Assembly: GCA_030141605.1 (NCBI GenBank)
Contig: JAQGDQ010000289.1
Coordinates: 65,001-129,000, forward strand
DNA from: Tubiluchus corallicola
Lineage: Eukaryota; Priapulida; Priapulimorpha; Priapulimorphida; Tubiluchidae
Direction: 5' to 3'
DNA: 64,000 nucleotides
Every line of letters starts with the position of its first letter. The first letter of the stretch is position 1. Of this stretch, positions 41,001 through 54,300 are shown in pieces. A program made the translations under genes and the position numbers. The notes below the pieces were generated by a model, which was not told the origin of the DNA, did no database searches, and saw only the letters and a program-made list of their open reading frames with translations.

Positions 41001-44000
41001 TACTCTACTTATATATCTGGTTGGTTAAGTAATTTAAGTGGCTCAAAGTGGCCTAGGTGGTAGCATGGGCTTATATCTGAAATTGGCTTATGAATTGGTA
41101 TAAGCACCATATGACTACCACATGTATTATAGTGAGGTCACAGAAGACAAAATTTAAGACTTGTAACCAGTACTGGTTCATAGGAGTTTATTCAGCCACT
41201 AAAGCTTACACAAGATTTTCAATCTCGATCACTAGAGGAAGGAGGGACTGAAAAAGGCAAAGTTATAAAAACCATAATTTCACCCTATATCGCTGCAAAT
41301 ATGACCAGGTTAGCAGAAAATGTAAGCAAACCAAGTCTTTTCGTACCAACGCTGTAACTGTATGTGCTAGATTCACTGAAGACATTCAGGCATGGATCAA
41401 GAACCACTGATTGCTGGGCCTATACAGTACAGTTCTGTTCAGTTGTTTACTGCATGGTTGCTCAGCAGAGTTGTATTGGAAGTTAAAAGCAAGCTGAGAA
41501 AGAATATCAGAATCATTCACAAAAAGCAACTGAGTGCATGTGTGTTAGTCTATAGGTCCAAATGACATCATACTGAAGATACTAACAGCCCCTGGTTATT
41601 AAACTCATTGAGGGAGACTACAAATGTGTCTAATTTGGCTGCATGTCAGCTCACTGTTGCATTTCAGAGAATTATTTTTAATAATGATATAGATTTCCAT
41701 CCTGCCATAATCAGTTATATTAAGTAAGCCATACCACTGAGTGCTGTATCACAATTTGCAAAGTGCCAAACTGCATACAAAATGGAAAATGCAACACTGC
41801 TCTGTCATTGTAATATGATGAGTCTAATCTATGCGATAAGTAAAGGAAAACTAAATGTGCGCACTGTTGACTAGTATATTTTTCAGGTAAGCAATGTACC
41901 AACATAAGTTACCTAGCCAAAGAAGCTGCAAAGGTTAGGCAAATTTTCCTAAGCAAATAAGTTTAAAAGATAAGCAAGGGTGAATTTTACTGCTCCATGT
42001 TTTAAGGCAACATTAAAGCTAAAAATGGACATTAAGTAATGAGCACGTTGTTTTAATATCAACGAGTACAGTCAATGTACATACTAATAACAAACACCAA
42101 GTCAGTTACCTTCTTCGCCAATGAATGTGACTTCAAATAACTTGCACCAGTCGGCAGTTGAGAGATTTTTACACACTTTCATTGACTGAAAATAGAAGCA
42201 ATGGTCAATTTATGATTAATTAAGCGCAAACCAACAGGCAGATGACAAGTGCAGTCAAGTTGTGCATTTATCTTGCACAAAATGCTGAATCGTCTGAATG
42301 CATTTGGTGTAGGAAATATTTAGTTAACAGCCCATACACCACACTACACACAGCACTACACTTATTTAGTTAACTAAAATAATGTTCCAAATAATTAACA
42401 TTGCCCAGATATATGAATGGAAAATTAGGATTCGAACATGATGGTTTTCCTGTACTAATTGCTTTAAACCTAAGCAGTATATAAAACACTTGGAAAAAGC
42501 AGTTTCAATGATACCATGCCTTCAGCCTTCTGTAGCACACCAAGGGTTACAGGTTCAATCATAATTCATGTAAGCAATTTATCATGATTACTCTCTCACA
42601 AAAATGGCAACTGCTTCATTCAAAGGTAATTCAAATATGGGGAATCAGTTAAGTATTTTGCATTACAAATTAATAATTAATAAGTAATTAATATCAGTGA
42701 TGAAATGCCAATACTTGTTGGTCAGCATTACTGTTATTGGAAAGCACATGTTGCCATGGTTAAAGTGAAGCTGCTGTTGCACTTGTTAACATTAATTTAC
42801 TTACACTTTCTAGCAGCTGATCACGCTGTACTCTAACTAGCAACTTGTCTCGGCTCTTCTTCTGGTGAAGCAAACGTAACTGATGATGAAAAAAGTTTTG
42901 CTTGTCTTTAAACGTTTCAGAACCACCTACAGAAAATATGCTGCTTTAGAAGACGCCTTTTAAAAATTTCCAACATCCATATTCTTATAGACATAACTGT
43001 GTGCCAAACAACAATTTTCTGAACGTATACTAATGCTGGCATTCGGGGAAATACTGATGAAAAACGAAAGACCTTCCATTACATATGCTTTGAACAACTG
43101 CACGCTTTTGAGAATGTCCAAGAGGCAAAAGGCAAATGCTTTCCCCGAAATGTACCATATGAATAGCCAAACAAGATGCACTTTTTCCAACAAAAACCAT
43201 GCTAAACACAGCCTGTATCTTACACACTGAACATAAGAGGCCTAATGTAGGCCACAGTTTTTATTCCTGCACTTCTGATAGACAAATATGCAAACTTCAA
43301 CTGACATATAATTGACGTTGTTACAGGTAAAATATTTGAACGCAAACTCAAGATAGAAAACATGTTTTAAACTGCTTTTTATACAGCTACTTCTGTTGTG
43401 CAAATACTGTATGACCACCACACTCTCATGTCAATGCCCCTTCAAAAAAACTCGCCACAGCTGGACAATGGGACTCACAACAAAGCAATCTGTCTATGAA
43501 GTGTAGACGTGATTCGTTAGTTGAGGCATTAATATCGAAAGAAAAACAAAACATTTTAACCAATGATCGAAAGGCAGAAATTTTGCAATTTGTGTAAAAA
43601 TATAAATGAACCTCACAATGCATTTAAAGGTAGAAATTTTTGAATTTGTGTAAAAATAAAGATGAGCCTCTCAATGCATTTAATCTACCAAGAGACTGCT
43701 AGAATATATATTTTTAGGCATAGTTAAAAATCACCACAAACATGTATTATTAAAAAATATCTTTTTCGAGAAGCAAAAAGAGGGCCTCAAGCCTGAGGCC
43801 TAAAACTTTTTTTCTAATTTTGCCTTGCAAGATGGGGTTGTGTCTTATTCTTATATGCTGGTATATGGCAAATGTCTGTCTCAATTTCATTCTCCATTCT
43901 TTATAATAATTATTAACATGTGAACAGGCCACAAAAAATAGTTGTTACAATGTTTGCAATCTGCTTCACTGCAAATCTGAGTATACTAAATCAACCTGTT

Positions 44001-45276
44001 TCTGTGAATTTTGTAATCAAAATTAGTCATAATATTTTATTATGAGGTCAACAAAACCATATCTTAAAAACTTGTATCATTCCACAGTTACCTATGTTCT
44101 TCAGTAAGAATTGTGTAAATGTTGCAATGATGACATTCCGTTCATGTGAAGCTAGTTCCAGTGGAGGCTGAGAAGCATCATCAATCGTGAAAACATCATC
44201 ATCTACTGAGCTACCATCACTGGACTCAAATGAAAACTAGATAAGAAAAATTAAAAAAAAGATTATGAAATGAAAATGCAGCTAAAAACTAAGATAAGAA
44301 ACAGAAATGGATGATGAAAGAGGTCAACAATTTTTATTTTTTGAGCATTTCCACTATAAAAATTTCACATGAATTATAATAATTTCAACTTTACACTATC
44401 TTAACCTAAAAAAGACTAGAAACTGATAGAACGTGATAGAAAACAGTGTATATCAATTTTGCTACAAGTGGTTTTTATAGCTGTTTACATGAATAATTTT
44501 AGATCTAAAATTGCACTAAATAAGTGTTCACAAATAACAGAAATACACACCAAGACGCACTAAGGCATGAAATGCAATTAAAAATTTGAGTAGGAAACTT
44601 TGCTCTAATGCCAGTATTAACTATGGTACTTTTGTTGAGTTAGACTACAGCCAGGCGTCAGAGATATATTAAAATGGTCTTAAATAATATATATTATGTC
44701 TTCTTCTTTTTATATTTCTTTGTTATTTGTATTTATCTTGTTCTGCTTTACATAATGTGTTTTATTTATATTTATCTGTGTATATCATGGTGCAACAATT
44801 TTTTCTGTCGGAAATGGGGAACAGATAGCTCAAAAATCGTCTCATACTCACAAAAATTTAATTGGCATCCTTTTTTCAATGAATACAGAATATGACACAA
44901 TACTTAATTTAATACAGGAACTTGATAAAATTAAATTTTTCCTTTTACTCGTACTTAGGTTTTTCCTGCTTAATCTGTACTTAACAGTAAATCATCCTCC
45001 AAGTCAGTATCACAGAACAACTATAACCTAGATGCCATATATGCTGTGCGGCTGATAAGCAATTGCATGCAAAGGCATCATAAGAAATGAAAATAACAGA
45101 ACTTTCAATACTGCATTATTTATGAAACACATGATCAGTATGTAATTTTTACAGGAGTCTTCTCTAGATATATTTTTTATTTTTATCGACTGCACATACT
45201 TTTATCGTAAATATTTTCTGTAGCGCTTTTAATTTTTGTGTGCTATGTAATTCTAGAATTTATGTGCGAATAAAGA

Positions 45277-45320
<44 letters not shown>

Positions 45321-48300
45321 AGTACATTTACTTTTTATGTACTGAAATAAACGTAAATGTGAATAATAATAATAATAACAATTTTATTATTATTATCCAC
45401 AGTTTACGTTTATTTCAGTACATAAAAAGTAAATGTACATAAAAGTATATATATACATACAGGAATTTTTCCTCTTCATTAAGGGACAGAACCAAAATTG
45501 GTAGCCACATTGAGGATTCTTAAGCAGCATCTATCAGCTTACCTTTGTGGAAGGACACAGTCGGAATGTGTAGAGGCGTTTTGGAATGATCTTAAGAATG
45601 AACTCCTTCACGGTAATTTGCTAGAAAATAACAAAAAGGTAGATAATCTACACCATGTGCAGTACGCATCAAATATCTTAATCATGCAGCTCACAAACTT
45701 TCAATTACAACATACAATTGCAATTACTATAATGCAGTTTGTGACAAGTCAATGACTTACATAAGATTCTGCAATGCTAGTGTTCTTCCCTGAGACTTGC
45801 TTACATGAATGAGTGAGTGTGCACTACAGACATAAAATAAGACTTACAATAACGACGAATGTATGCTGACTTCAGCTATTTGAGTCAAGGTCAAATGTTT
45901 GACACAATGCTGAAATTTGTATGGCGTAATGAACCTGCAGACCAAAAAGTTGTGGTCAAACTAAAATTTGAAAGGTGAGTACAATTTTTGTTGTTGATCC
46001 CAACATGTTATAGCAAAAATTGCATAGGTAATGTTTATTTTAGATCCACTCCAGTAAAATAAAATACTGAATACCAACCTTAGGCGATATGTACAGAAAG
46101 ACTTTTTTTGGCTTTTGCAGTCGACTATAATTAGCTGAAAGAATTCTGGCCTCGTAATAACAGTTAGTGTTACGAGTGTCAACATTTTTCTTTACAACTT
46201 GTGCTTCACTACCTGCAAGAACAGCACACAGTCAGAACACAACAGGAATGCTTACCAAATTTGGCTACTATTTTGCTAATTTTTGGTTGACTGGGTAGCT
46301 GAATTATCTACAAATTTGTACACAGCAAAAATATATGTGCCAAATGACTTTGATCTCGTTATTGTCATGATACTTGTACATTCTTTTGTAGTTAGGTACA
46401 TAGATATATATATATATCCAAGTGAGTGTAATTTTGGAAAAGTCAAAAAGTTTGCAGAACGAAAATGAACAAGGACAATTCATATACTGGAAACCATAAA
46501 ATAAATGTGTGAAGGAAATGTTTACAACAAATGTTGCGACTCAGCACTGAGATAAAAACTTCCAGAGGTATAAACCACTCTGGTAATCTAGCTGTATATT
46601 GTAGTATTTAGTTGTAGCAGCGCATTGAGTTAATGATCAGCAAAAGAAAGACACTGCAAACTTTTGTTGCTTCTTATTACTGAGCAAGTGTTTACTGAGC
46701 AATAATTTGGTGTTTAAACATCAAAATCAATAATAATAAATGCAAAGGCTGAAACAAACTGTCATCAGTCGGCCTGAATACAGTATGGTATTGACCTAAA
46801 CCCAGCGGCGGATTATGATTTTATGGGCCTTAGGCTTGAGCTTGGAACGGGCCTTTTAAATGTTGCTACACTGCTGAGCTGACGTGTTTTTGTGGAGCTC
46901 TCGTCGTTTGTAAGTTTGTTTAATTTTGTGAGTTTTTGCCCACCGATTGTGATAAAATGGACTTTTCAGAAATTATAAATGACTTTGCCCCCAGAAAAAT
47001 TCGGAAACTGAAATTTTGAACTTAAACTGTGTAAACGTGAATTGTGTAAACTTAAATTGTGTAAACTTGAATTGTGTAAACTTAAATTGTGTAAACTTGA
47101 TTTGTGTAAACCAGATTTGAAATATAGTGACTGACTTTTGAAAAAAAGAGCCCCTTGCTCTTTTGTCAATTTATTTTTTTTTACAAAAAAAATTTTTTTT
47201 CGTTTTATTTTGCCGGGCCCCTTTTGATCCCGGGCCTTAGGCTTCAGCCTATTCAGCCTATAGGGCTATCCGCTACAGCCTAAACCGGTTAGTTTTGTTT
47301 ATAATTACATAATTTAGTTGCTGAGTCCTGCAATTAGTTTTGCTGAAAGTGCCATACAACCAGTCACTGATTCAGCATTGCCATAACCTTTTCTTTAAGT
47401 TACAACACCATCTACATGTAGTAACGCAACAATGCAATGTAGTAACCCAATAATGCAATAATATGTACTGGTAAATCAGTCGTTCTAGTATAACAGGTTA
47501 CATTGAAGCAGTATTAACATAACACATTACATGACACTACTGAACAGCGACTATTACACATGAAATGGAGCCATGAAGTGCATCGCAAAAGTATCACTTT
47601 ATAAACAAGCTTTTGAAACTTAGTTTGCAAAAATTTGCAAAATCAAGTGCATTGGTTATGTTTGCACTATAGCAATAATAAAAATCAAACTTGGAATGTT
47701 GCAGAAATCACAGACATATGTGAAATACTTTTCAAACAATAACACAAAAAATTTTGGTTTTTCAAGTACAAGTATCATTTTGTATCATTTTGATGGTTCG
47801 GTCAGACTTCGGAAAATAAAAAAATTAAAAGAAATTGAAGATGGACCAATAAAACACATTAAAGGTAAATTATCCATTAATTAGGCCACTAAATATTACT
47901 TACTGGTTAAAACTACAATGCCAAATTCGGCATTTTTCAACTTTGTGCCTTTATAAGTTACTAGCGCTTGGAATATCCCCTCTTCAGACATGTGTATCAC
48001 TACAGTGACATGAAGCATTGTCTTGTCATATGATACTAGAACTATAGGGGAATACTTTTGGCTTTCTCCAATCTGTAATGTACAAATAAATGCTTGGAAT
48101 TATTTAGATTAACAGACAAAATTATTAATGATATGAAAAACTTGAACACAAACCATATGGGTTGGATTTGAGTGTTTTATCAAAACTCTGTTAAGTATTC
48201 TCATATAAATAATACCAGAAAGCTTAGTGAAAACTCAACATACTGCTTTCATTCAAACATTTTGGAAGTAAACGGGTCATAAAATTAGAAAATAAACTTA

Positions 48301-51300
48301 TTATCATTATTATTATTATTATTAAAAAAAGTAAAAAGAGACCTGTATTGGCAAAAAGGTTGTATTTTAATTAAAAATTAATTTCTACAGTAAGCTAACA
48401 TTATATTTCATTTTTTCAAGAAAATAAAAAAACTGCAACCTTCTAAATTGGCCCCAGCAAATTACTAATATTATATTACAGTCAACATCAACGATTTCTG
48501 TCAGATTTCTAGCAAAAGTGAATTAAAATGGTTACTTAGTTAAATTTTTTCTCTCTAGTTTTTAGTCCCATGTTTTTTCTTGACAACTCTTATGTACTAG
48601 CATTACTATGGTGATTATTTATTCATTTCATTCGCAAGGTCACAATTGTTCCCAAAAATTATCAATTTTTAAATTTTATTAATTTGTTCTACATTGTAAC
48701 TGTATCTTCTCAGAAGCAGATGCTTCTCAAATTCTATGATTATGACATCTTGATTTAATGTTGAAATGTCAGTTATTACAATAAATTACATAGCTATATA
48801 AGTGGGTGCTGGTGATATCTTGTCTTATTTTTTCCTTTGTGCTTTGCACAATAACAAATTAAAAATATTAGCGGCAAACCTTTAGATACCAAAGATGGGG
48901 ATGCTTCCCAGCAAAAACGTTAAATCAAACAAATGTATAGCTCAAACTGGGCTTATTATATTATACCAAGAATTACATTTCACATAAACCAATTTATTGC
49001 TTTTATTAGCACGATTCATCGAAAGTATACCCAGGTAGGTCTATTTTGTTTGTCTTAAGCAATTATTGTGAAAGCAAAGTACCTTATATTTTTCCCAAAA
49101 GAAAATAAAAATGTCATGTCCATCAACATTTCCTTGCTACTGCTTAAGAATTATGTCTTAGCAAAAAAAAAACAGGAAATTACTGATGGCACACTTAGAT
49201 ATTTGGTACTCTGTAATAAATCTGTGTACATTGGTATTAGTATTGGTATGAAAGTATTAACAACCTTGTTGACTAGTAGTTGATAACCAGTCTCCATATC
49301 TACATCAGGCACATATGAACACTGATTTCCATACTCATCTCTCGGTTCAATGGTTAACACATGGACATTGTCTTTGGTGCAGACTACGGTGGAAGAATGA
49401 TGAATAAAGCCAGTTTTGCTGGGTTCTAGAGGACCTAAAATATTTAACACAAGTTCTACAGTGGAAACTTATGCAATGACAGCAAATCTAGTTAGCACAT
49501 TTTACACATTTTGACACATTCACTGTTTTTAGCACAATTAAATCTGACATATATTTTTGCATAGCAGACAAGCTGAATGAATTTGCAATGATCAAGTTTT
49601 AAGCATCACAGTAAGAATAGCAAACAGATAATTTGCAAAGGAAAGGCTAAATGTTACAATGCCATAAGAACAAGCTTAGAAGTTTAGCTATTGAAATCAA
49701 CTATTAATGTTCAGGTTAAGTAAATTCCACAGTACAAGCAAATTCCACTTCATTTGAAATTTGATTATTTGTTTTACAGCTAAATACCTAAATCAGTTTT
49801 CTTAAGCCAATTTTAGACAATGCTGGTGGCAAGACTGGGACCTGACTCATTATTAAGATATGTCGCTAGGATAAAACACTGAAACAGCACAAGTATCTCA
49901 TGTTCGGATGTAAAAATCCTTCTTCTACAAGTAAACAGCCATAATCAGCTTAGCGAATGAAACTGCCCAAAGCAAGAATTGAAGCAGTTCATCCATCCAC
50001 TCAACAACCAGCCTTGACATCATTCTTAACTTTGGTCACAAAGGCAGCGCAGAGACTGCTGGGCCATGCACCTCATCATGTGTATTATTCAATGATCACT
50101 AACTTCTATGGTTACTAATGCTTGAAGGAATTGTAGCCATTAGACTGATTAAAGAAAACATGAGGTTTGAATTGGATTTGTCTTTCTTGCCAGGGCCAGA
50201 AACTAGGGATTAATAATGAGTAATCTGATGTAATGGCTGTCTTAAAAATTGTATTTGACAGGAATGAAAGTAGTTCCCAAAATCAAGACCACAACCTTTT
50301 ATAAGATAGAAACGTGAAAAGTTAGAAGAAATCCTAAACCGACAAAGGTGGAAAAGCGCTAGATCTCTGCTTCCTCTCAAACATGTAATATGTTCTATGT
50401 GCAGATGAATGTGTGAAGATTGAAAAGAGCCAGAAAAGGAATCAACATGCATGAGCCATGCCATACAAGCAGACTACATTTTTGACATATAAGAATGCTT
50501 GCTTTCCTGCCATTCATTAAATAGTGTTATGTATTTAATCTCATTCATGATTAAATTGATGCAACTATGATACATCAATACATAAACCCCACCTGACAAG
50601 AACTGCTTTGTGAATGGACTACCCTTCACATGCTGGGCTCCAACCATAATGGAAATCTTATACGTGCCTGCTCTGCGAACTGTAAACCGTACCGTTGCCA
50701 TGTTGATGTCGCCTTGCTTTATACCTCCAAATTCAGTTGATGCTGCCACCTGCGAGAAGTACAAAGAAATATTTTGCATGTGTATATAAGCATTCTAAGC
50801 TTAACAATTTACATCTTAATATAAACACAAGTTCTGCACATCAGTGAAGGCTTAAAATGGCCACTAAACGGACAATTGGACATATCATACACGATGCACA
50901 GGTAAGAATTCATTAAGGTTATGAAATCCTCTTAATAATCTTAATATATGTTTATCGTTAAGACTTGAAGGTACAAAACGTACCTTATAATCACCTATCA
51001 TAATCTCTACTAAAATGCCATCGCTGTCACTAATTGGGTAAGGCCGACCATTCCGTTGATAAAACTGAAATAAAAATACAGCATTCTACAGCCAGACTGA
51101 CAAAACATTTTCACTTTATTAATTTCCAAGAAAAATAGTGAAAGCCATGCAAACTGAAATTGTGTCTTCAAACTTTGGAAAATTCACAGCTGCAAAGCTT
51201 TACAAAAAATGAACAATTAAAAGTAATTTTACTTCGGTCAGTTTTTGCATTTTAACTTAAGCTACAAGAAAATATGCACTCATTTAGTGAGTGTTCTCAA

Positions 51301-54300
51301 AGTATATATGACTTTCTAAAATAATAAATACAAATAATAGCGACAGTTAAGGAAATTATTTTAATGGCAAACACTGCAAAATAAAAACAACACAAAAATA
51401 ATCACAGCAAACCAAAGCATGCACACATACAAACATTACAAGTTACCAACATGAGAACAGCTTTAGTAACGTTAACGAAATTACAAGAGAAAAGGCTGCA
51501 CTCTTCACCTTAATTTTGAATGTCATCGTATTTCCAACAGTTTCAGGATCCTTCCAATCAAAGAAGACACAACAGTTGGATGCAGAAAGATACTTTCCTA
51601 CAAGGAAAATGGCATTCCCTTAATTCTACAATACTTTTTCCAGAATATTTAAATGCAGGATATCCTACGGCAGCATGCCAGAACAATCAGTTGCAGAAAA
51701 CAGCTAGCAGGTCAGCTAAAACTTTATTGAATCCATTCCAAGAATGGAGCCCAAATGATCAGTCTTGTTATGTGTAGTCGTTGTCATTATGAACTCAATC
51801 AAAAATTGCTGTACAAACCCTCTATCTTGTTGACCATTGGGCAGAAACGTGTTAAGCTATTTATGATAGATTCTTGTTAATTATATGAAAAATAATTACT
51901 CGTGTAGCTTCAAAAATAAAGCAAATACATACTCTTTATAAAAAACTGTTCCAACAATGTATAAAAATGGGAGATATAATCTTACAACTTATTAACTGCC
52001 TGCTAAAAAGTTTTTAACAGATAACTAGTTAACAAGACAGTGATGCTCCAAACCAGCTTTTAAACAGTTCTCACTGCTCTACATACCTGTCACTAACTCA
52101 AAAAATGACGACTTTCTATTTTGAGCTGCTAAGGTTTGAAGATGGTTTGCTGCCATGATAACAATGCTTGATGCAGCAATCACTGTAATCAGCACTATTC
52201 CACCTAAAAATTATTATTTATACAGTCTGTTATTAATTAAACACATGCATTTGACTAAAAACAGTTTTAAATAAAAATAAAGATGCAAAGTTTCCTTCAT
52301 TATTTATGGGTCTTTAGGTTGCTGTACATAAAAATGCTTTAAAGGTCATGCAAGTGAGTATAGGCTCATTCTGGTTTAAAAGTAAAAATCCAGTTAGGCA
52401 ATTTGGAACACTGAATATAGCTGCTAATACTTCTGTGGAACAAAGTGAACAAAGAGAGTACAATAAAAGCAAAATTTCACATGTGACTAAACAACTTCTG
52501 TAAGTTAAATTTACATTTTTTGATATCACCCAACAATCTCTGAGGCTCTGAAAAGACATCATAATCAGCCATTTTGTCATAAACTAATTATTAACCTCTG
52601 TACCCGTAAAACGATACCAGCTAAATGCTCCATGCTGCAACTTACAATGTAGAACAGTTGCTAAGAAACTAAAAATTCTCAAAATCCCTTAGTAGGAAAG
52701 CTAATAGAAAAGGAAATTATTAACCGCTTAAGGTATTACCTACTACAGGCCAACAGTAGATGACGACTATGTCCAAGTACCCAGACAATCTGGACATAAA
52801 TGTTAAAATGCTCAGAAGAAGATCAACAACAACTTTGGTACACAGTATTATCATGTTCAGCAATGTTCATTTCTTTCATAGACTAAAATCTTTTCAATGC
52901 GTAACCAAGTTGCTCTGAACACGATATCGAATCTTAATCCACACCAAACCAATATCTTCTTACATGTTATACACAGCAAATGTGGCATTCTAATGGTGTG
53001 ATGTATGCAGACGACGCTAACACATGTTCAGTGAGAAACACTGCTTTCTGTATTTCAGCAGGAAGGACTTCCATAAACACACAAATCAGCTGCTTAGAAA
53101 AGGAGGAGTTCAGAACTAAATAGTGTATAAACATGCAAGTGGACATATGAGATTGTATAAATTGTTGCAAGAAAAAGACAAGCCTTAGAATAGTAGAAAC
53201 ATGAGTTACGTAGTGGTTACCATACATCTGGAATGCGTTATACGTTATCCATCTGCCCAATAGTTGCCGAACAAAAAATCAATATAAATAGCTGTAGAAA
53301 AAATAACGTATAACGCAGGTCTGATAATCATTGAAGTAGTTAAAGTGTTATCCACGTTAAATAAAGAATTATTAATAATAATAATTGAGAACAATATAAA
53401 CCGATTTTATTTATTCCGCATCCGCATAACGCATATGCATTCCCAATGTCCGGTAAACGTCACTTTAGAATTTAGATATGAGAATCAATCAATCTCAAAA
53501 AAGAAATTACTGTAGAGTTAAACATTTTCCTAACCAGTCATTACGGTGTGAAAAAAACGTCAGTATACGAGCGGCCGATTAAAGTTCCTAACTCAAGCCT
53601 CCATTCCCCTTACAGTTACTTATTTGTAATTTTTAAGCCATTGACGCCGAAAATAGTAACTGCAGATTTTCATGTTTTTGAAAAGTGAAACACGATTAAG
53701 CAAATTAGAAACCAGTATTTCGTATTTTAACACACAAGTAGTTAAGTGGAGAATGGCACTCAAAACAAGAACTAGCAACCCAGTAGAAGTAATAGGCTGA
53801 AGCAGAAGTCTGCAGAAATACTAAACATCTAATATTGCGCTGTTACAACTCAATGCTTACGTTCAGGTAAAAAAACGAAACCATCTTCTATCTCGAAAAA
53901 ACTACCAATATGGCACCACGCATTAGAATACAGTAGCCTATAAAAGATGATTGGATGATAAAAGATCAAAATTTAAATGTCTCCTGGGTCTCTTATAGAT
54001 ATCTCCCCCTAATCAGTAAAACTTTCATAATGCACCCGTCCTTACTCTACCCGATCAACTGGGTAGTCAAGGAGTCAGGCAAAATTAATTATAGCATAAA
54101 TACCGGATGTAACGATAATTCTTCTTCCTGTTCACTCTACAGTGACTTCACTGCTTTCTCTGTCGCAAGAATCGGGACGTGAAATGTCACGGGGCGATAC
54201 ATTATTAACGTTTTCTACAATCGCTAAGATCAAAGAGAGCGGTCGCTGGTTTCGAATTCAGCAGCACAGTCAGCTCAGATCAGCATCCCGATGAAATCAA

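Noticed and set aside
45498-45755. 85-codon plus-strand frame (MVATLRILKQHL...)
   Set aside because: It is the antisense shadow of AREL1 exon 45620-45543, which encodes QITVKEFILKIIPKRLYTFR on minus.
46966-47169. Repetitive LHNSSLHN-like protein on minus
   Set aside because: Comes from the 15-bp minisatellite inside the hAT element.
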